A stretch of DNA of 64,000 bases from NCBI GenBank assembly GCA_031002005.1, contig JARYHS010008074.1, positions 270,197,930-270,261,929 of the forward strand. The letters are read 5' to 3'. The notes beneath the pieces are model-generated. The model had not been told where the DNA came from and ran no database searches. It saw only the letters and a list, made by a program, of their open reading frames with translations. This stretch comes from Vandiemenella viatica (taxonomy: Eukaryota; Arthropoda; Insecta; Orthoptera; Morabidae). Of the stretch, positions 45,511 to 56,699 are shown in pieces (position 1 is the stretch's first letter; each line of letters begins with the position of its first letter). The position numbers and the translations under genes are program-made.

Positions 45511-46194
45511 ATGGGTGTGCCGCAGTCTAACCTCAATACACCCAGTACAAATAAGTGGGTGAGGGTTGAAAGCCCTCCACCAGACAAAGTATACTGTAAT
45601 GGCAAGGATTATCAAATTGATAATGCCTTCACGATAATGATAAGGGTGGAGGGATCTTTTGAATAGATCTCTCCATTTTACATCCGCAAAGGGTTAGAAG
45701 GTATTGCAGGTACCTTCAAATTGGTCAAAAAGCTGAGGAATGGGACACTGCTTTTGGAAACATCCAACCATAAGCAGGCTGTCCTACTCCTTAAGTGGGA
45801 GAAGCTCAGACAGTTCACAGTAAAGTGCGAACTCAACAAAACTCTTAACTCGAGTAAAGGCATGGTCACCTGCTGCGACCTAAACAATATTGATACCGAG
45901 GAACTCCTTAAGGAGTGGTCAACAGAACATGTGGTCGAGGTTTGTCAGATCACTCGAAGGGTTAACGGCAGTGTTGAGAAGACAGCCACCTTCGTCCTGA
46001 CGTTCCATACTCCGACATTGCCCAAAAACATCAAGGCAGGATATTTGAATTTCAATATTCGCCCATATGTACCAGACCCAATGCGCAGCTTTAAGTGTCA
46101 GCGGTTCGGTCATATGACGACGACCTGCAAGGGCAATTCCACCTGTGGGAAATGCGGAAAGGCAGCTGCAACTCATGTTCAAGAGGCTGGATGA
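45511..46194 (+). pseudogene. LINE ORF1 (copy 2), one nonsense codon
   Basis: Opens at ATG 45511 like copy 1. It is in one frame to 46194 apart from a TAG at 45664-45666. The core reads 'NAFTIMIRVEGSFE', 'VKKLRNGTLLLETSNHKQA', 'NSSKGMVTCCDLNN' and 'EVCQITRRVNGSVEKTATF', then 'NIKAGYLNFNIRPYVPDPM'. The zinc knuckle reads 'SFKCQRFGHMTTTC', with the first Cys replaced by Ser. The C-terminal tail present in copy 1 is lost at the internal deletion. Confidence 0.75.
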
Positions 46195-46199
46195 ATGGT

Positions 46200-47136
46200 A
46201 AGTGCACACCAGTTTTCATTTCTCCGCTGAGAAAACTCGGTGTGTACTTTTTACTCGTAATAGAAGTCTTTTAACAGAGCCCCACTTTACCTTGAGATAC
46301 ACTGTTTTAATTTTGACTGAATCTGTTCGTTTTCTGGGCCTCATTTTAGACACAAGGCTCAGCTGGCTGCCTCATCTCAAAGATGTGCAAGCCAGGGCCT
46401 TAAAAGCTCTGAATGTTTTAAAATGTCTCTGTGGCAGGTCATGGGACGCCAACCAATCATGCCTGCTACAGTTTTATACATCCTTTGTACGGTGGCATCT
46501 CTAGTATGGTTGCATTGTTTACGGTTTGTCACAGAACAGTTATCTTCGGACACTAGATAGTGTCCACCATGAAGGAATCCGGCTCGCTACGGGTGCCTAT
46601 CGCACTAGCCCGATACTGAGCATTTGTGCAGAGTCTGGCGAGCCGCCGCTTTCCACCCAGCGGCATCTCCTCATGGTGTGACACTATGTACATATTGCCA
46701 CAACGCCTGGTACATATTGATGCGACCAAACTTTATGCTAATCGCTGTAGAATGACCAAACCGTTCAGCCACTGTACAAAGGCTAGTTTAGAAGAATGTG
46801 GTTATGAGCTGCCAGCTTTTTATCACCACGGATGGAGTAAATCTCCTCCCTGGCTTTTAAAGAGTCCCAGAACGATTTTAGACCTGTCTTGGAACAACAA
46901 ACTGTGTACCGCAAACAGGGTATTTCTAAGTATTTTTATGGATGTTTTGAACCAGCATTGCGATTTTACCCCGGTATATACGGATGGGTCTAAGCAGGCT
47001 ACCGGAGTAGGTTGCTCTGGAGTAGGTTGCTCCTTACTGTTCCCTCGAGCGACTTACACATACAAAATGGATAGCAGGTGCAGTGTTTTCACTGTGGAGT
47101 GCTATGCCCTACTAAAGTCGCTCCAGCATATGAAGG
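46200..47136 (+). pseudogene. LINE ORF2, end of RT plus RNase H start (copy 2)
   Basis: The post-RT block reads 'FHFSAEKTRCVLFTR', 'ESVRFLGLILDTRLSWLPHL' and 'ALNVLKCLCGRSW'. After a TAG it continues 'SYLRTLDSVHHEGIRLATGA' and 'SICAESGEPPLSTQRHLLMV'. A shift leads to 46626-47141: 'CRMTKPFSHCTKASLEEC' and RNase H 'FTPVYTDGSKQATGVGCS' with the first catalytic Asp, then 'FTVECYALLKSLQHMK' with the Glu. A 9-codon region is tandemly duplicated ('GVGCSGVGCS'). The RNase H is cut by the solo LTR. Confidence 0.75.
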
Positions 47137-48192
47137 TGTAAGCTATCTGTTAAATTTTGTAACTGCACAACAAAATTTTATTCTTAGAACCATGAGTTAG
47201 ATTGGATAGAATATTAGTGCATTTCATTTTTATAGTCAGTTTCTATGTTTATTCAAGTTAGAAAGCAGTTTTACAGTTGTTGAGATAGTATTTTGCATTT
47301 CATCAGTTTTCGGCATTCACCTGGAGTGGAAGTTCATATCTAAATTATTTACTTTTGGCTAAAGTATTAATGTTACGAAATTTTGTATGATAACTAAAGT
47401 TAACGTTTGCTTAAAGATCTGGCTATTTGTAAAATTACAGAAAGATTGAATTAATTTTATAGTCAAGGTCAAATTTTATGTCGAAACTTTTTCAGATGTG
47501 CGATTTGATATCTGATCAGCCTGCCAGCAGCCATCCATGTGAATAAGGAAAAGTGTTTGTTCCCATGGTTCGTGAGAGAGCAGTCGCTAGGAATCTTTGA
47601 GAATCGGGAAGCACTGTTTGATATAGACCCGTGCTTGCAGTAATTCGGCCTCAGTCTGCCAGGAACTGCGAACTTGATAACATGTAGCTGAGTAGCCCTG
47701 CAAGTTTCATATCAAGCACAACTGTGCAATTTTTATTTTGGAATAATACCGCTCCTTTTATTCAAGTTAATTATAATGTGGAGTTGAAATTAGTATTTTG
47801 CCAAGTGGAGCCTCGGGATTGTTTAAATTAACGAAACTATTGAACAATAGGAGTGTGTGATGAACTTTTATTGGTTTTCTTCTACTAGTGATGAAATTCT
47901 TTGAACTATTGGGGTGTGGTTTTGCTTGAACTTGCAAAAACATTTTTTTGGCAAAATTTTCTGCTTGCCTGTACAGTTTTTGGCTCTGTGAAATTGGAAG
48001 AATATAGTTATTTAATTGGCAATAAACTATTTATCATCATTGAACTTTTACCTTTTCATAGTTTTTGCGTTAAAATCTATGTGGCGACCGGATTATTCTA
48101 TTTAAGCCAAAACTGGAACATCCAAGGGTACACACGGTTAGAGCTAAGACATGTGTTTATGCTCTACCCCAAGCATAAGCAAGTCTCTTACA
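47137..48192 (+). mobile_element. Solo LTR (1056 bp) with 4-bp target duplication
   Basis: Begins TGTAAGCTATC and ends AGTCTCTTACA, giving the 6-bp inverted ends TGTAAG/CTTACA. It is flanked by AAGG on both sides (47133-47136, 48193-48196). There is no internal coding. An AATAAA near 48021 suggests plus orientation. It is unrelated in sequence to the LTRs at 10417 and 14856. It most likely arose by recombination between the two LTRs of a Gypsy-like element inserted in RNase H of the LINE. Confidence 0.8.
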
Positions 48193-48378
48193 AAGGTATG
48201 CCGTGATATGCCAACATTTTAGCATTTTAGTTGATATGCCGTCTGTGTGGCCGACCCCTCTACAGTCAGCCATATAGGCGGTAATATTTAGATTTTAAGC
48301 CACATTGCTAATCCAGTTGTTGTTAAGGCGCTAATGACCCCGCCGTTGTTGCACCCTTAAATCCCAACAACAACAACT

Positions 48379-49097
48379 ATAGGCTGACCTAATATAATGA
48401 GTAAGGCCTCAATTTTTTGGTTCAAACATATTTAGTTCCTACCCTGATATTCTCGAAATGTCAATTTTGTTTTTCATCTTTTGTGTAAACTAATAACATT
48501 CATAAATTTAACCTAATTTCTGTGTTATGACCTTAAGTGACATAATTCGGTTTCCAAAACCCCCCAAAAAAACTGATTCAATGTATTGATCTTATCTGGC
48601 TGTAATTTTATTACTTAAATAAAACAAATGACCAACCAAATTAGCTCTTTGGTATGGGTGTTGGCTAGTAATATTTCTTCTCAATTGATCCAAGTTGATG
48701 CAACCTGGAAAATACTGCCAGTCACAATTCCCAGTTGTATCTATGACTTCATGAATCCTAAACACCAAGACTCTGCAAATGTAAGCAGTATAGGAATGAT
48801 CCCTCACAGAGTCTGAGAGTGAAGTCAAACTTGGAAGGTAGACGGACTAATTTTATTTGTAAAATAAATGAATTTATTTTAAAATACGAATAATTGTTCA
48901 CCACAAAATTAAATGATGCATTTTTAATCTGATTGTTCAGTAGAAACAAATTTTAAACATGGCATGTTAGATGTTAACAATCGTAGGAATGCAAACCGTA
49001 TCTGAGATGTGAACAGTTAGATATCATTATAATTCAGTGGTAACATGGGAATCAAAACATTGTGTATATATTCCTAGTTCCTTCATTAAAATAGATC
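48379..49097. other. Intron D-E, unassigned
   Basis: No gene recognised. It may include the 5' non-coding end of the hAT-type element that follows. Confidence 0.4.
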
Positions 49098-50178
49098 ATG
49101 CCTAAGCAGAAATCCTCAAGAAGAAGTCTATTGCGAGAGTAGATTGGAACAGATAAGAACTTCTCTAGAGATGGGGAAACTATGTATTGTCAAGCTTGTT
49201 TAAAACAGGTAGCGTTAATTTGTTGCATATTCATTTTTTTTTAATAATCTGGTATGTTGGATGCAATTCCGCAATATTAACTGAGTATTTTTGGGGTTGT
49301 TATATTCAAGTGTACTATTTTTATTTTTGCCTTCTATATAGGTGCCTGCACAAACGATCCCACATACTATAGCATCAGAATTTGGCAACTCGTTTGGTGA
49401 ATGTTACCTTGAGAAATGCTTCTAATCAGAAGCAGAGTTTCATTACAAATTAAAATCTGGTTACAGAAGACTCATTTAACAAGCATCTATATGAAGTTCT
49501 CACTGGTGTTAATAAACAGTTGCAACCCTCCAGAACGCAGTCCTGAAAACCTTTTTGGAAAAATTTTGTAACAGAAAAATACCAGATGAATCCATCCTAA
49601 GAAAGAATTAACTGCCTCAGCTGTATGAGAAAACCATTGAAGAAATACAGGTGGACATTACTGGCCACTTCATGTGCTTAAGTGCCTACGAGATGACAGA
49701 TGCCTGCGGCATATACATAGCCATTGTTGTTGTGGGCAGGCTTGCATGTGAGGAACCGAGTATACCCCTTGTCAAACATTAAACCAATCTACTGTAGCAA
49801 TTGTATAAGGGATCTATTAAAGGTGTTGTGGCCAGATTCAGAACACGAGAATAAGTCGCGTTGTTGGTCACACACACAGTGTAGCTTACATGATGAAAGT
49901 GGGGCGAGTACTTGAAGACATTCCATCCTTGAATGGTCCATGTTTCCTGTCAGGTTGATGGATTCCACTGGGTAGCCGAAAACATTCGGGAGTAACACCC
50001 TGTCATTAATAAGAAAATTTCTTAAGTCAAGAAAGTGTTCCTGAAAGAGCCAAGTCGAGTCAGGGAAAAACTTCCATCGATACTGCTACTTCCAAAACTA
50101 GTAGTGCCACAATAGGGGACTGCAATATATTGTGCAGAAAACTACGAGAGCATCATAGAGGTCATTGATGTACTAGAT

Positions 50179-52598
50179 CAGTCATGGGAAAAGTATGGCC
50201 CATGGGCCAAATGCGGCCCTTTGGGCTAATCAGTTCGTCTCATGACATGGTTTTGAATAACCCCTACAATTACACATAGCACAAAATGTATTTTCTGCGT
50301 AGCTAGAATAGAATGACGGTTTCCTTCTCATAGCATTTTAAGTATGGTATTATCACATCTAATATTGACTGAGTTTGCATAGTGCCCTAGTAGATCTGTT
50401 GATCGGTGATGTGGAGTACAATGCATATGTTGCTCAGCTAAATTCGGAATGAATCGGGTGCTACCATTTTCATTTTGTATGTTCCCAACGTCAGTGTAGC
50501 TCAGACAGACATGTAGTCAGTGTCAAGTCACCTCTGTGGCTGTGTGTCTGGCTTGTATTTCTATAGTTTTGCTTTGTTGGTAGTGTTTTTTTAACATATT
50601 TTATCGTTACAATGGCAAGTAAAAAATGTAAAGTTGATTCAGAATGTCATGTTTTTAAAGATGAGTGGACTTGGAAATACTTTTTCACACCTATTAAGGA
50701 TAAACCTGTGTGCCTCATTTGCAATGAAGCTGTAACCATATTAAAGGAATTCGACCTCTCACGACACTTCATGAGAAAACATAACAATGCCACTTATGAA
50801 ACTACGACCAAAGAAGAACGAAAGTAAAAAGCCGGAGCTTTACATAAAAAACTGTCACATCAGCAGAAATTTAAAAAAAAAAAAAATATCTGTTCAAAAG
50901 CTAGCTGCACGTGCCAGTTATATGGTAGCATACAATATTGCAAAAAGTAACAAACGATTTTCTGATGGCAAATTTGTAAAAACTTGTATGATCCAAGTAT
51001 GTGACATTTTGTGTTCTGACAAAACAAAGGATTTTGGGAAAGTAGGTTTGTCTTTAACAACCATTACTTCTAGAAATGAAGTAATTGATAAGCAGTTTGT
51101 CTCACAACCAGAGTGAAAGTTAAGTGATTTTAAATTCTGTTCTTTTGTGTGGATGAAAGTATGGACATAACTGACCCAGGTCAGTTATTGATATTTATAA
51201 GAGGTATTGATGACAACTTTTGTGTTACTGAAGAATTAGCTTGCATGCATTCATTAAAGAGAATGACAAAAGGACCACACATTTTTCAAGAATTTTAAGA
51301 AACTATCACATCTTTGAAAGTACCTTTGATCAATATTTGTAACGTTATTACTAATGGAGCACCGAATATGACAGAGACGAAATCTAGTTTTGTAGGCATA
51401 TTTAAGGAATCATTTACTGGGAATGAAGTTTTGTTTCTTCATTGTGTCATACATCAAGAAGCTCTGTGTAAATCTGCTCTGGTCATGAAACGTGCTTGAT
51501 GTTTGTTATTAAGCTCGTTAATAGTATTTGTTTACAAACACTCAATCATAGACAGTTTTGAGAGTTTTTGACTCATTGCAGTCTGAATATTCTGATGTAC
51601 TTACTACACTAAAGTAAGGTGGCAGAATGGGTTTTCGAATGAGTTTGGTATCTAAAAGATGAAATAATCTCTTTCGTGGAAGAAAAAGGAATGGACAATA
51701 GTGAACATTTTAAATATATTGTATGGCTTTCGGACTTTGCATTTTGTACAGATCTTCTCAGTCACATCAATTAATTGAACCTTAAACTCAAGGGAAGAAA
51801 TCAATTAATCAATAATATTTGGTGCCATATCAGGGGTTTAAAAATTCAGTTTAATCTATTTTCCAAACAACTAGTCAAGAAAGACTTATTTTCCAAGACT
51901 AAAAACTGTTGCAGTTAGGGAAGACAAACTTAGGAGCCATGAGAAAAGCCTGCAATGTCTTCATGAAGAATTTGAACAAAGATTCCAAGACTTCAAAGTT
52001 ATCAAACAGGACCAGGACAGTTTTAGCATGCCATTTAATGTGGATTGTGAATCAGACAACCAGAATTGCAGCTCGAACTGATTGAGTTGCAATGTAACAC
52101 TGAATTGAAGCAGTTATTTCTCAACGTTTCTAAAATTTAGTTCTACGAGGCCCTATCAAAATCAAGTTTCCCAAACCTGAACTCTCACGCTCAGAAGATA
52201 ATTGTGATGTTTGCATCTTCCTACATCTGTGAACAGGTGTTTTCTACTATGAGGCTTTGCAAAAACAGCATTAGAAACAGATTTACTGACCAGCATTTAG
52301 CTTCACTACTGCGAATCAGCTCATCCCAGTTTCTACCAGATCATGAAAAACTTTTAGAAGCTATCACAGTTTCATCTGTCACATGCGTCTTCATACCCTT
52401 CTAAAGAATAATCAAGTTTTGTAACTTTTTTTAATAAGTTTTTTGCCATTGTAGCATATAATATAAGTCGTGTGTGATGTAAATATCAAAAATAAAGTTT
52501 ATCACTCATAAAAATTTGTTTTGTTCATTTTTTTCCGGCCTGTCTAGATATTTCTTTATTTTATCTGGCCCTCCCCTTAAAATGTTTGCCCATGTCTA
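50179..52598 (+). mobile_element. hAT DNA transposon inserted in another hAT gene
   Basis: The left end CAGTCATGGGAAAAGTATGG (50179) and the right end, inverted, TAGACATGGGCAAACATTTT (52598) are imperfect TIRs. The 8-bp target duplication is TACTAGAT (50171-50178) and CACTAGAT (52599-52606), with one mismatch. 8-bp duplications and CAG..TGG ends are typical of hAT. The length is 2420 bp, and it contains one decayed transposase. Confidence 0.85.
50612..52404 (+). pseudogene. hAT transposase relic (ZBED/SCAND3/GTF2IRD2 type)
   Basis: The start 'MASKKCKVDSECHVFKDEWT' is followed by a BED-type finger 'KPVCLICNEAV...LSRHFMRKH' (Cys-x2-Cys...His-x4-His). 50875-51116 continues 'SVQKLAARASYMVAYNIAKS' and 'VCDILCSDKTKDFGKVGLS'. 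51314-51499 gives 'NVITNGAPNMTETKSSFVG' (second Asp position changed to Asn) and 'LFLHCVIHQEALCKSAL'. 52204-52404 gives 'YICEQVFSTMRLCKNSIRNR' with 'TDQHLASLLRISSS', the hAT dimerisation end. There are many stops. Despite similarity to domesticated ZBED genes, TIRs and decay show it is a transposon copy. Confidence 0.8.
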
Positions 52599-52921
52599 CA
52601 CTAGATGAAAGTGAAGCTGTTCCTATAGTAAATCTATATAATGTGCAGCCTAGAATTTTCAATCAAGAAGTTGGAAAGAGCCACACTACTGATAACAGAA
52701 GCACTTCAAATCATGCAATTTGTGAGGGCCAAGAAGTGGCTCCTGGACTGGTTGGGGTGTCTGAAGCCAAGAAGCTGAAGTTTATGTCTATTACCTCATG
52801 TGACGTGGAGCATAGTTTTTCCATATTCAAGAGAATTTTAACGGAAGATAGAAGAGGGTTTACTCCTAACTATCTGTCAATATATTTCATTGTTCAATGT
52901 CATGTTAGAAGTTTCAAATGA

Positions 52922-55900
52922 GTTGTTTACAGTCCATAATAATGGCATACAGTAGTGTCTTAATGGGAATGAGCAATGTCATATTAGAAGTTTCAAAAGA
53001 GTGCTTGACTTTTTATAATAGTTACAATGTTTTTAACACAGTGACAGTATATTTAGTGTATTTTAAATTTTATTTCCATTAAAAATGTGTAAATTACTAA
53101 ATCAAATTTTAAAGGTCTATAAAAGCCTAAAATGTGAATTGAATAAACCTTAATTTAGTATTTTAGATCCTAAAAATCTGGGGCTTAGTGTTGAGTATAT
53201 AGCTAACAACCCAATTTTCCTTCCTTCCTTCCCTTATGAAACAGTTCTCTATAGCACCTTTCAATTTTTCTGGAATACAGTAAATCTCTAAATTCAGCAT
53301 GAATAACAATTATATGAATGGTGCAATGTCATCCTTAATTTGAAACATCTGTTTAAATACTATATATTCTAGCCATTTTACAATTTTACATCCTCAGGAT
53401 ATGTACTAATTAATTAAAAAATTAAACTCCCAGAAGGATTAGTGTTAATTAAATAGCCATGTGGCTTTATTTTGATTTATAATAACAGATGAAATTAATA
53501 GTTGATAGTGTTTGGACAATTCTGATCCCATCTCAGAAGGTCATCACACCCTCTCGCAGCTTGATACATATGTTGCTTCAGCACAGAATGGTGTCATATA
53601 ACCCATGTGCCTAGTTAGCCTAGACCTGTCATAACTGGTCCAACAGATTGGCATTGGGTAACAGTTGACATCACAGCTAGTCCCAAATGTGCACAATTAT
53701 GTACAAATAGGGGGACAGCATTGGCAATTGTAGGAACTGGGGTTTTAACGGAGGTCATCTTTGTGCATGCAGATGTGGATGTTCGGTGCTTAACATCCAT
53801 GGATGTGTATTTTTTGCAGAAGCAGATGTGAAGGTGGAAAAATAAATTTATAAATATTTAGATTTTAATATTTTATCAAAATAAACTTAAAATCAAAGTA
53901 CTTATATTTTTATCACAAATTCTATATTTTGCATAAACAGATTCTGTTTCCATCTAATACCGCCATACTGATTTATTTTTTTCCCCTTATATTTCAACAA
54001 CAGAAGACGTGGAATGATTTAACAAGTGAATTAGCCAACAAAACAATCTTTGTCATATGAACTGCGTGGAGTTCGTGGTGCGACTAATTGAAGCTTCAAA
54101 CACAAGGCCATGCCACCCCACATCTCTGTGTCCACCATCCCTTTTCCACTGCTCTAGCAGCCCATTCGCAGTCCAATTTGTAGGATTTATGGTGATCCAA
54201 TTTTCAGATATATGACTTATTGGGCCATGAAAGGGGGTGCAGTACTACATGTAAGACATGTTGGATGTGGTTGGATTCCCAGACAGCCAACATGTGCCTC
54301 TTCCATCCAATAAATTAAGCTGTTGGATCTTGATTGGAGGAAACACCCTTCAAGCGTGCAATAAGGGCACTGGTGTGCAGCTAGGAAGTATGAGTGGAAA
54401 GAACTGCTTGAACCGCTTCTAATAGTGTGAATGGGTGAGCGCATCCTATGGTAGTCTACACAGAGGTTCTATAAGTTACTTCACAGAACTTCATGCATAG
54501 GTGATAACACTGACTAGTTCATGGTTGTTTTTATTACAGTATCATAAGAAAAGAAACAACCATGTTGTTAGCTAAGTGATGATAGACAAATTCTCATATA
54601 AAGAGAAAAAAATAAGGTATCTGTATTGCAATGTAAAACCTCCATTATACTGCTGCATTAAAAGTTGCAGATGCAGAAGTGGAGATAGGATTTCATGTGG
54701 AAGTTCCACACTTGCAAATTTTCCGTTATATTCCTAGTAGGAACTCCACATGACACATGCAGTCGCACATTGTTATACAGGTATTGTTTTGATGAAAGAG
54801 TGAACTAGGGCCCTGTGGCAGGAGCAGTTTGACATGTGGACACAGGATATCACTGATGTAGGATTGTGCTGTAGGGTCCTTCAAATCGCTATCAGGAAGT
54901 ACCGGACGTCATGCCCTAGGGCTCATCAAATTTTAATTCCAGGAGATATACTGATGGATGCATCAACTATATTGGCAGGATTGGTTCTCTCCTCTCACCA
55001 TCGCCATATGCAAACATGATGGTCATCGATGGTCATTCAGAATCCCAATTTATTTTTGAACATTGCATGATTATACTTGTCCTCTTTCCATGCCCCATGG
55101 GTCCAAAATGACTCCAGATGCAACTGTCTGTACTCAATGCAGCCAATAAATGTGTCAGCCATTGCCCATTGTGAAGGTACAGTGCAGAATGACACAAGGT
55201 GTTTCATAGAATCCACCTGGATGGCAGGTGCGGATGCTGTAGCTGATTAAATGGAGATAGCCAATTCTTAAACACTCACTTCACCCATTATCTATAACCA
55301 GTGTGGCTTGTTAATGTTGGCGAGGCAGTTTGTAAGTTAAGAAATTGCATAGTTTGATGGACACCCTCAACTTGGGAATGAACTGTAGAGAAAATCAACT
55401 GCCAAATTGTTAAATAAATTCTTGGATAAAGTGAATAATGAATTGATACTTGTAACAACTAAATAATAACTGAGACTTGTCAAAAAGTTCTTTAATCAGT
55501 TAAAAGTATTTCTGCCAAAGTATCCGAATGTTAAAAAAAATCAGAATTTCAGATTAAATCCCGAGATTGCATGTTCTATCTAGAATTCTAAAAAATGCAA
55601 CAGTCACTCAGTTCTCTTTATTTACACACCAGAAATACCTTATTAGTGAGTGGAAAAGGTTTCACAAATAAAGATTAAAAATCCTCTTCCCGTTATAACA
55701 ACACACTGTGGTGAAACTATAATTTAAACACTCTGATGTTCAGTTCATGTTATGTTCCAATGCCAAACTGAATGCAATAGTTTTTGGTGCAGACTGGCCA
55801 TGTAACTTCTCACCATTGGTTTTTATAATCAAACTAAACCCTTCCTCAATTACCCCTTATGATCTCAAAATTACTCTCATGACCATTTCTTCCCACACTA

Positions 55901-56664
55901 TCTCAAAGCCACTTTCACTTTAATGTTGATATACAAGTTACCTCAATTTTTCCTAAAAAAAAAATGCATATAACTTACCCAAACTAATTAGAAATGTCCC
56001 TCTTATTAATAGCATCACTTTTAATTTGTTAATATCCATAATAAACACCACTTTCTCTCAAAGACTCATATTTCTTCTTTCACCCTCCAAATGTTACTCA
56101 GAAATTATTTTATATTTCTGAACTTCCTGTTTCCTTAATATAATTCCCAAACAACTCTATTTTGTGATGATACTGCACTAAATCTCAAAATCAGAAATGT
56201 TTCAATATTGCAATGTATGTACAACGTTAGTGTATTTTTCTCTTTTAGTAGATATATGGGTGTTAAAAAGTAATTTTTAGGAGTACGACATAGCATTAAC
56301 TGAATTATTACTAAGATTTGTGGAGCAATAATGGGATGCTGTTGGTAAGCAGTGAATGCCACATGTTTTAGCATCTCAGTACTGAAAGGGAAGGTAAAAA
56401 TTCACAGACTCATTATTTTTTTTTCAAAATGTGTATTCTTACAAAAAGTATGTAACAAAAGGTACAAACAGAATAATGACTAAAATCAACAGAAGATGAG
56501 AATGAGAGAGCGAGTGTAATGTGCAGATGTGGTCATTCGTCTACTCGTAGGCAGGCGGGCAGGGCTCAAAACTTTATGAAATGTGTGAATACGTCATTTT
56601 TCTGTCTTCCAACTATTTTAACCTATGCTCTTCTTACTTCTGTAAACTCCTTTTGCAGTTACTG
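52922..56664. other. Intron D-E, long unassigned stretch
   Basis: About 3.7 kb with no gene identified. CAATGTCATGTTAGAAGTTT (near 52897) recurs as CAATGTCATATTAGAAGTTT near 52975, a local duplication. 54050-55330 is GC-richer with scattered short frames on both strands (for example 'MWTQDITDVGLCC' at 54834), possibly an old DNA transposon, but I could not identify a catalytic motif or ends. Confidence 0.4.
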
Positions 56665-56699
56665 CAAGGTCTGTCCCAAAGAGTATCTGACCTACCTTC

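Larger units (their letters stand above)
45168..48378 (+). mobile_element. Jockey/I-like LINE, copy 2 (internally deleted; hosts a solo LTR)
   Basis: The 5' UTR (45168-45510) closely matches copy 1. ORF1 (45511-46194) is joined directly to the end of the RT region of ORF2 (46200-47136). A solo LTR follows (47137-48192), then a short 3' UTR remnant and the terminus AATCCCAACAACAACAACTA. A large internal deletion removed the endonuclease and most of the RT. A second deletion removed the ORF2 end and most of the 3' UTR. Confidence 0.8.
49098..52921 (+). pseudogene. hAT-type transposase gene (CGGBP1-like), split by another hAT element
   Basis: ATG 49098 begins 'MPKQKSSRRSLLRE' and goes on to 'MYCQACLKQ', a BED-like zinc-finger start. 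Broken frames then read 'YLPQLYEKTIEEIQVDITGH' style text, 'VTEDSFNKHLYEVLTG', 'DESILRKN' and 'YEMTDACGIYIAIVVVGRLA' (the first catalytic Asp region, D-E-x-T-D changed to Y-E-M-T-D). After the inserted element, the 52607-52921 frame gives 'SITSCDVEHSFSIFKRIL', then 'TEDRRGFTPNYL', the C-terminal dimerisation motif found in CGGBP1-related transposases. Several frameshifts and stops. The ends of this outer element were not found. Confidence 0.6.

Noticed and set aside
50612..50827. ZBED-type zinc-finger host gene
   Set aside because: It has a good BED finger and start, but TIRs, an 8-bp target duplication and stops downstream show that it is the start of a decayed hAT transposase.
52586..52921. 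Short independent gene with a CGGBP1-like end
   Set aside because: It continues the broken transposase frame from 49098-50178 on the other side of an inserted hAT element, and its apparent start lies inside that element's TIR.
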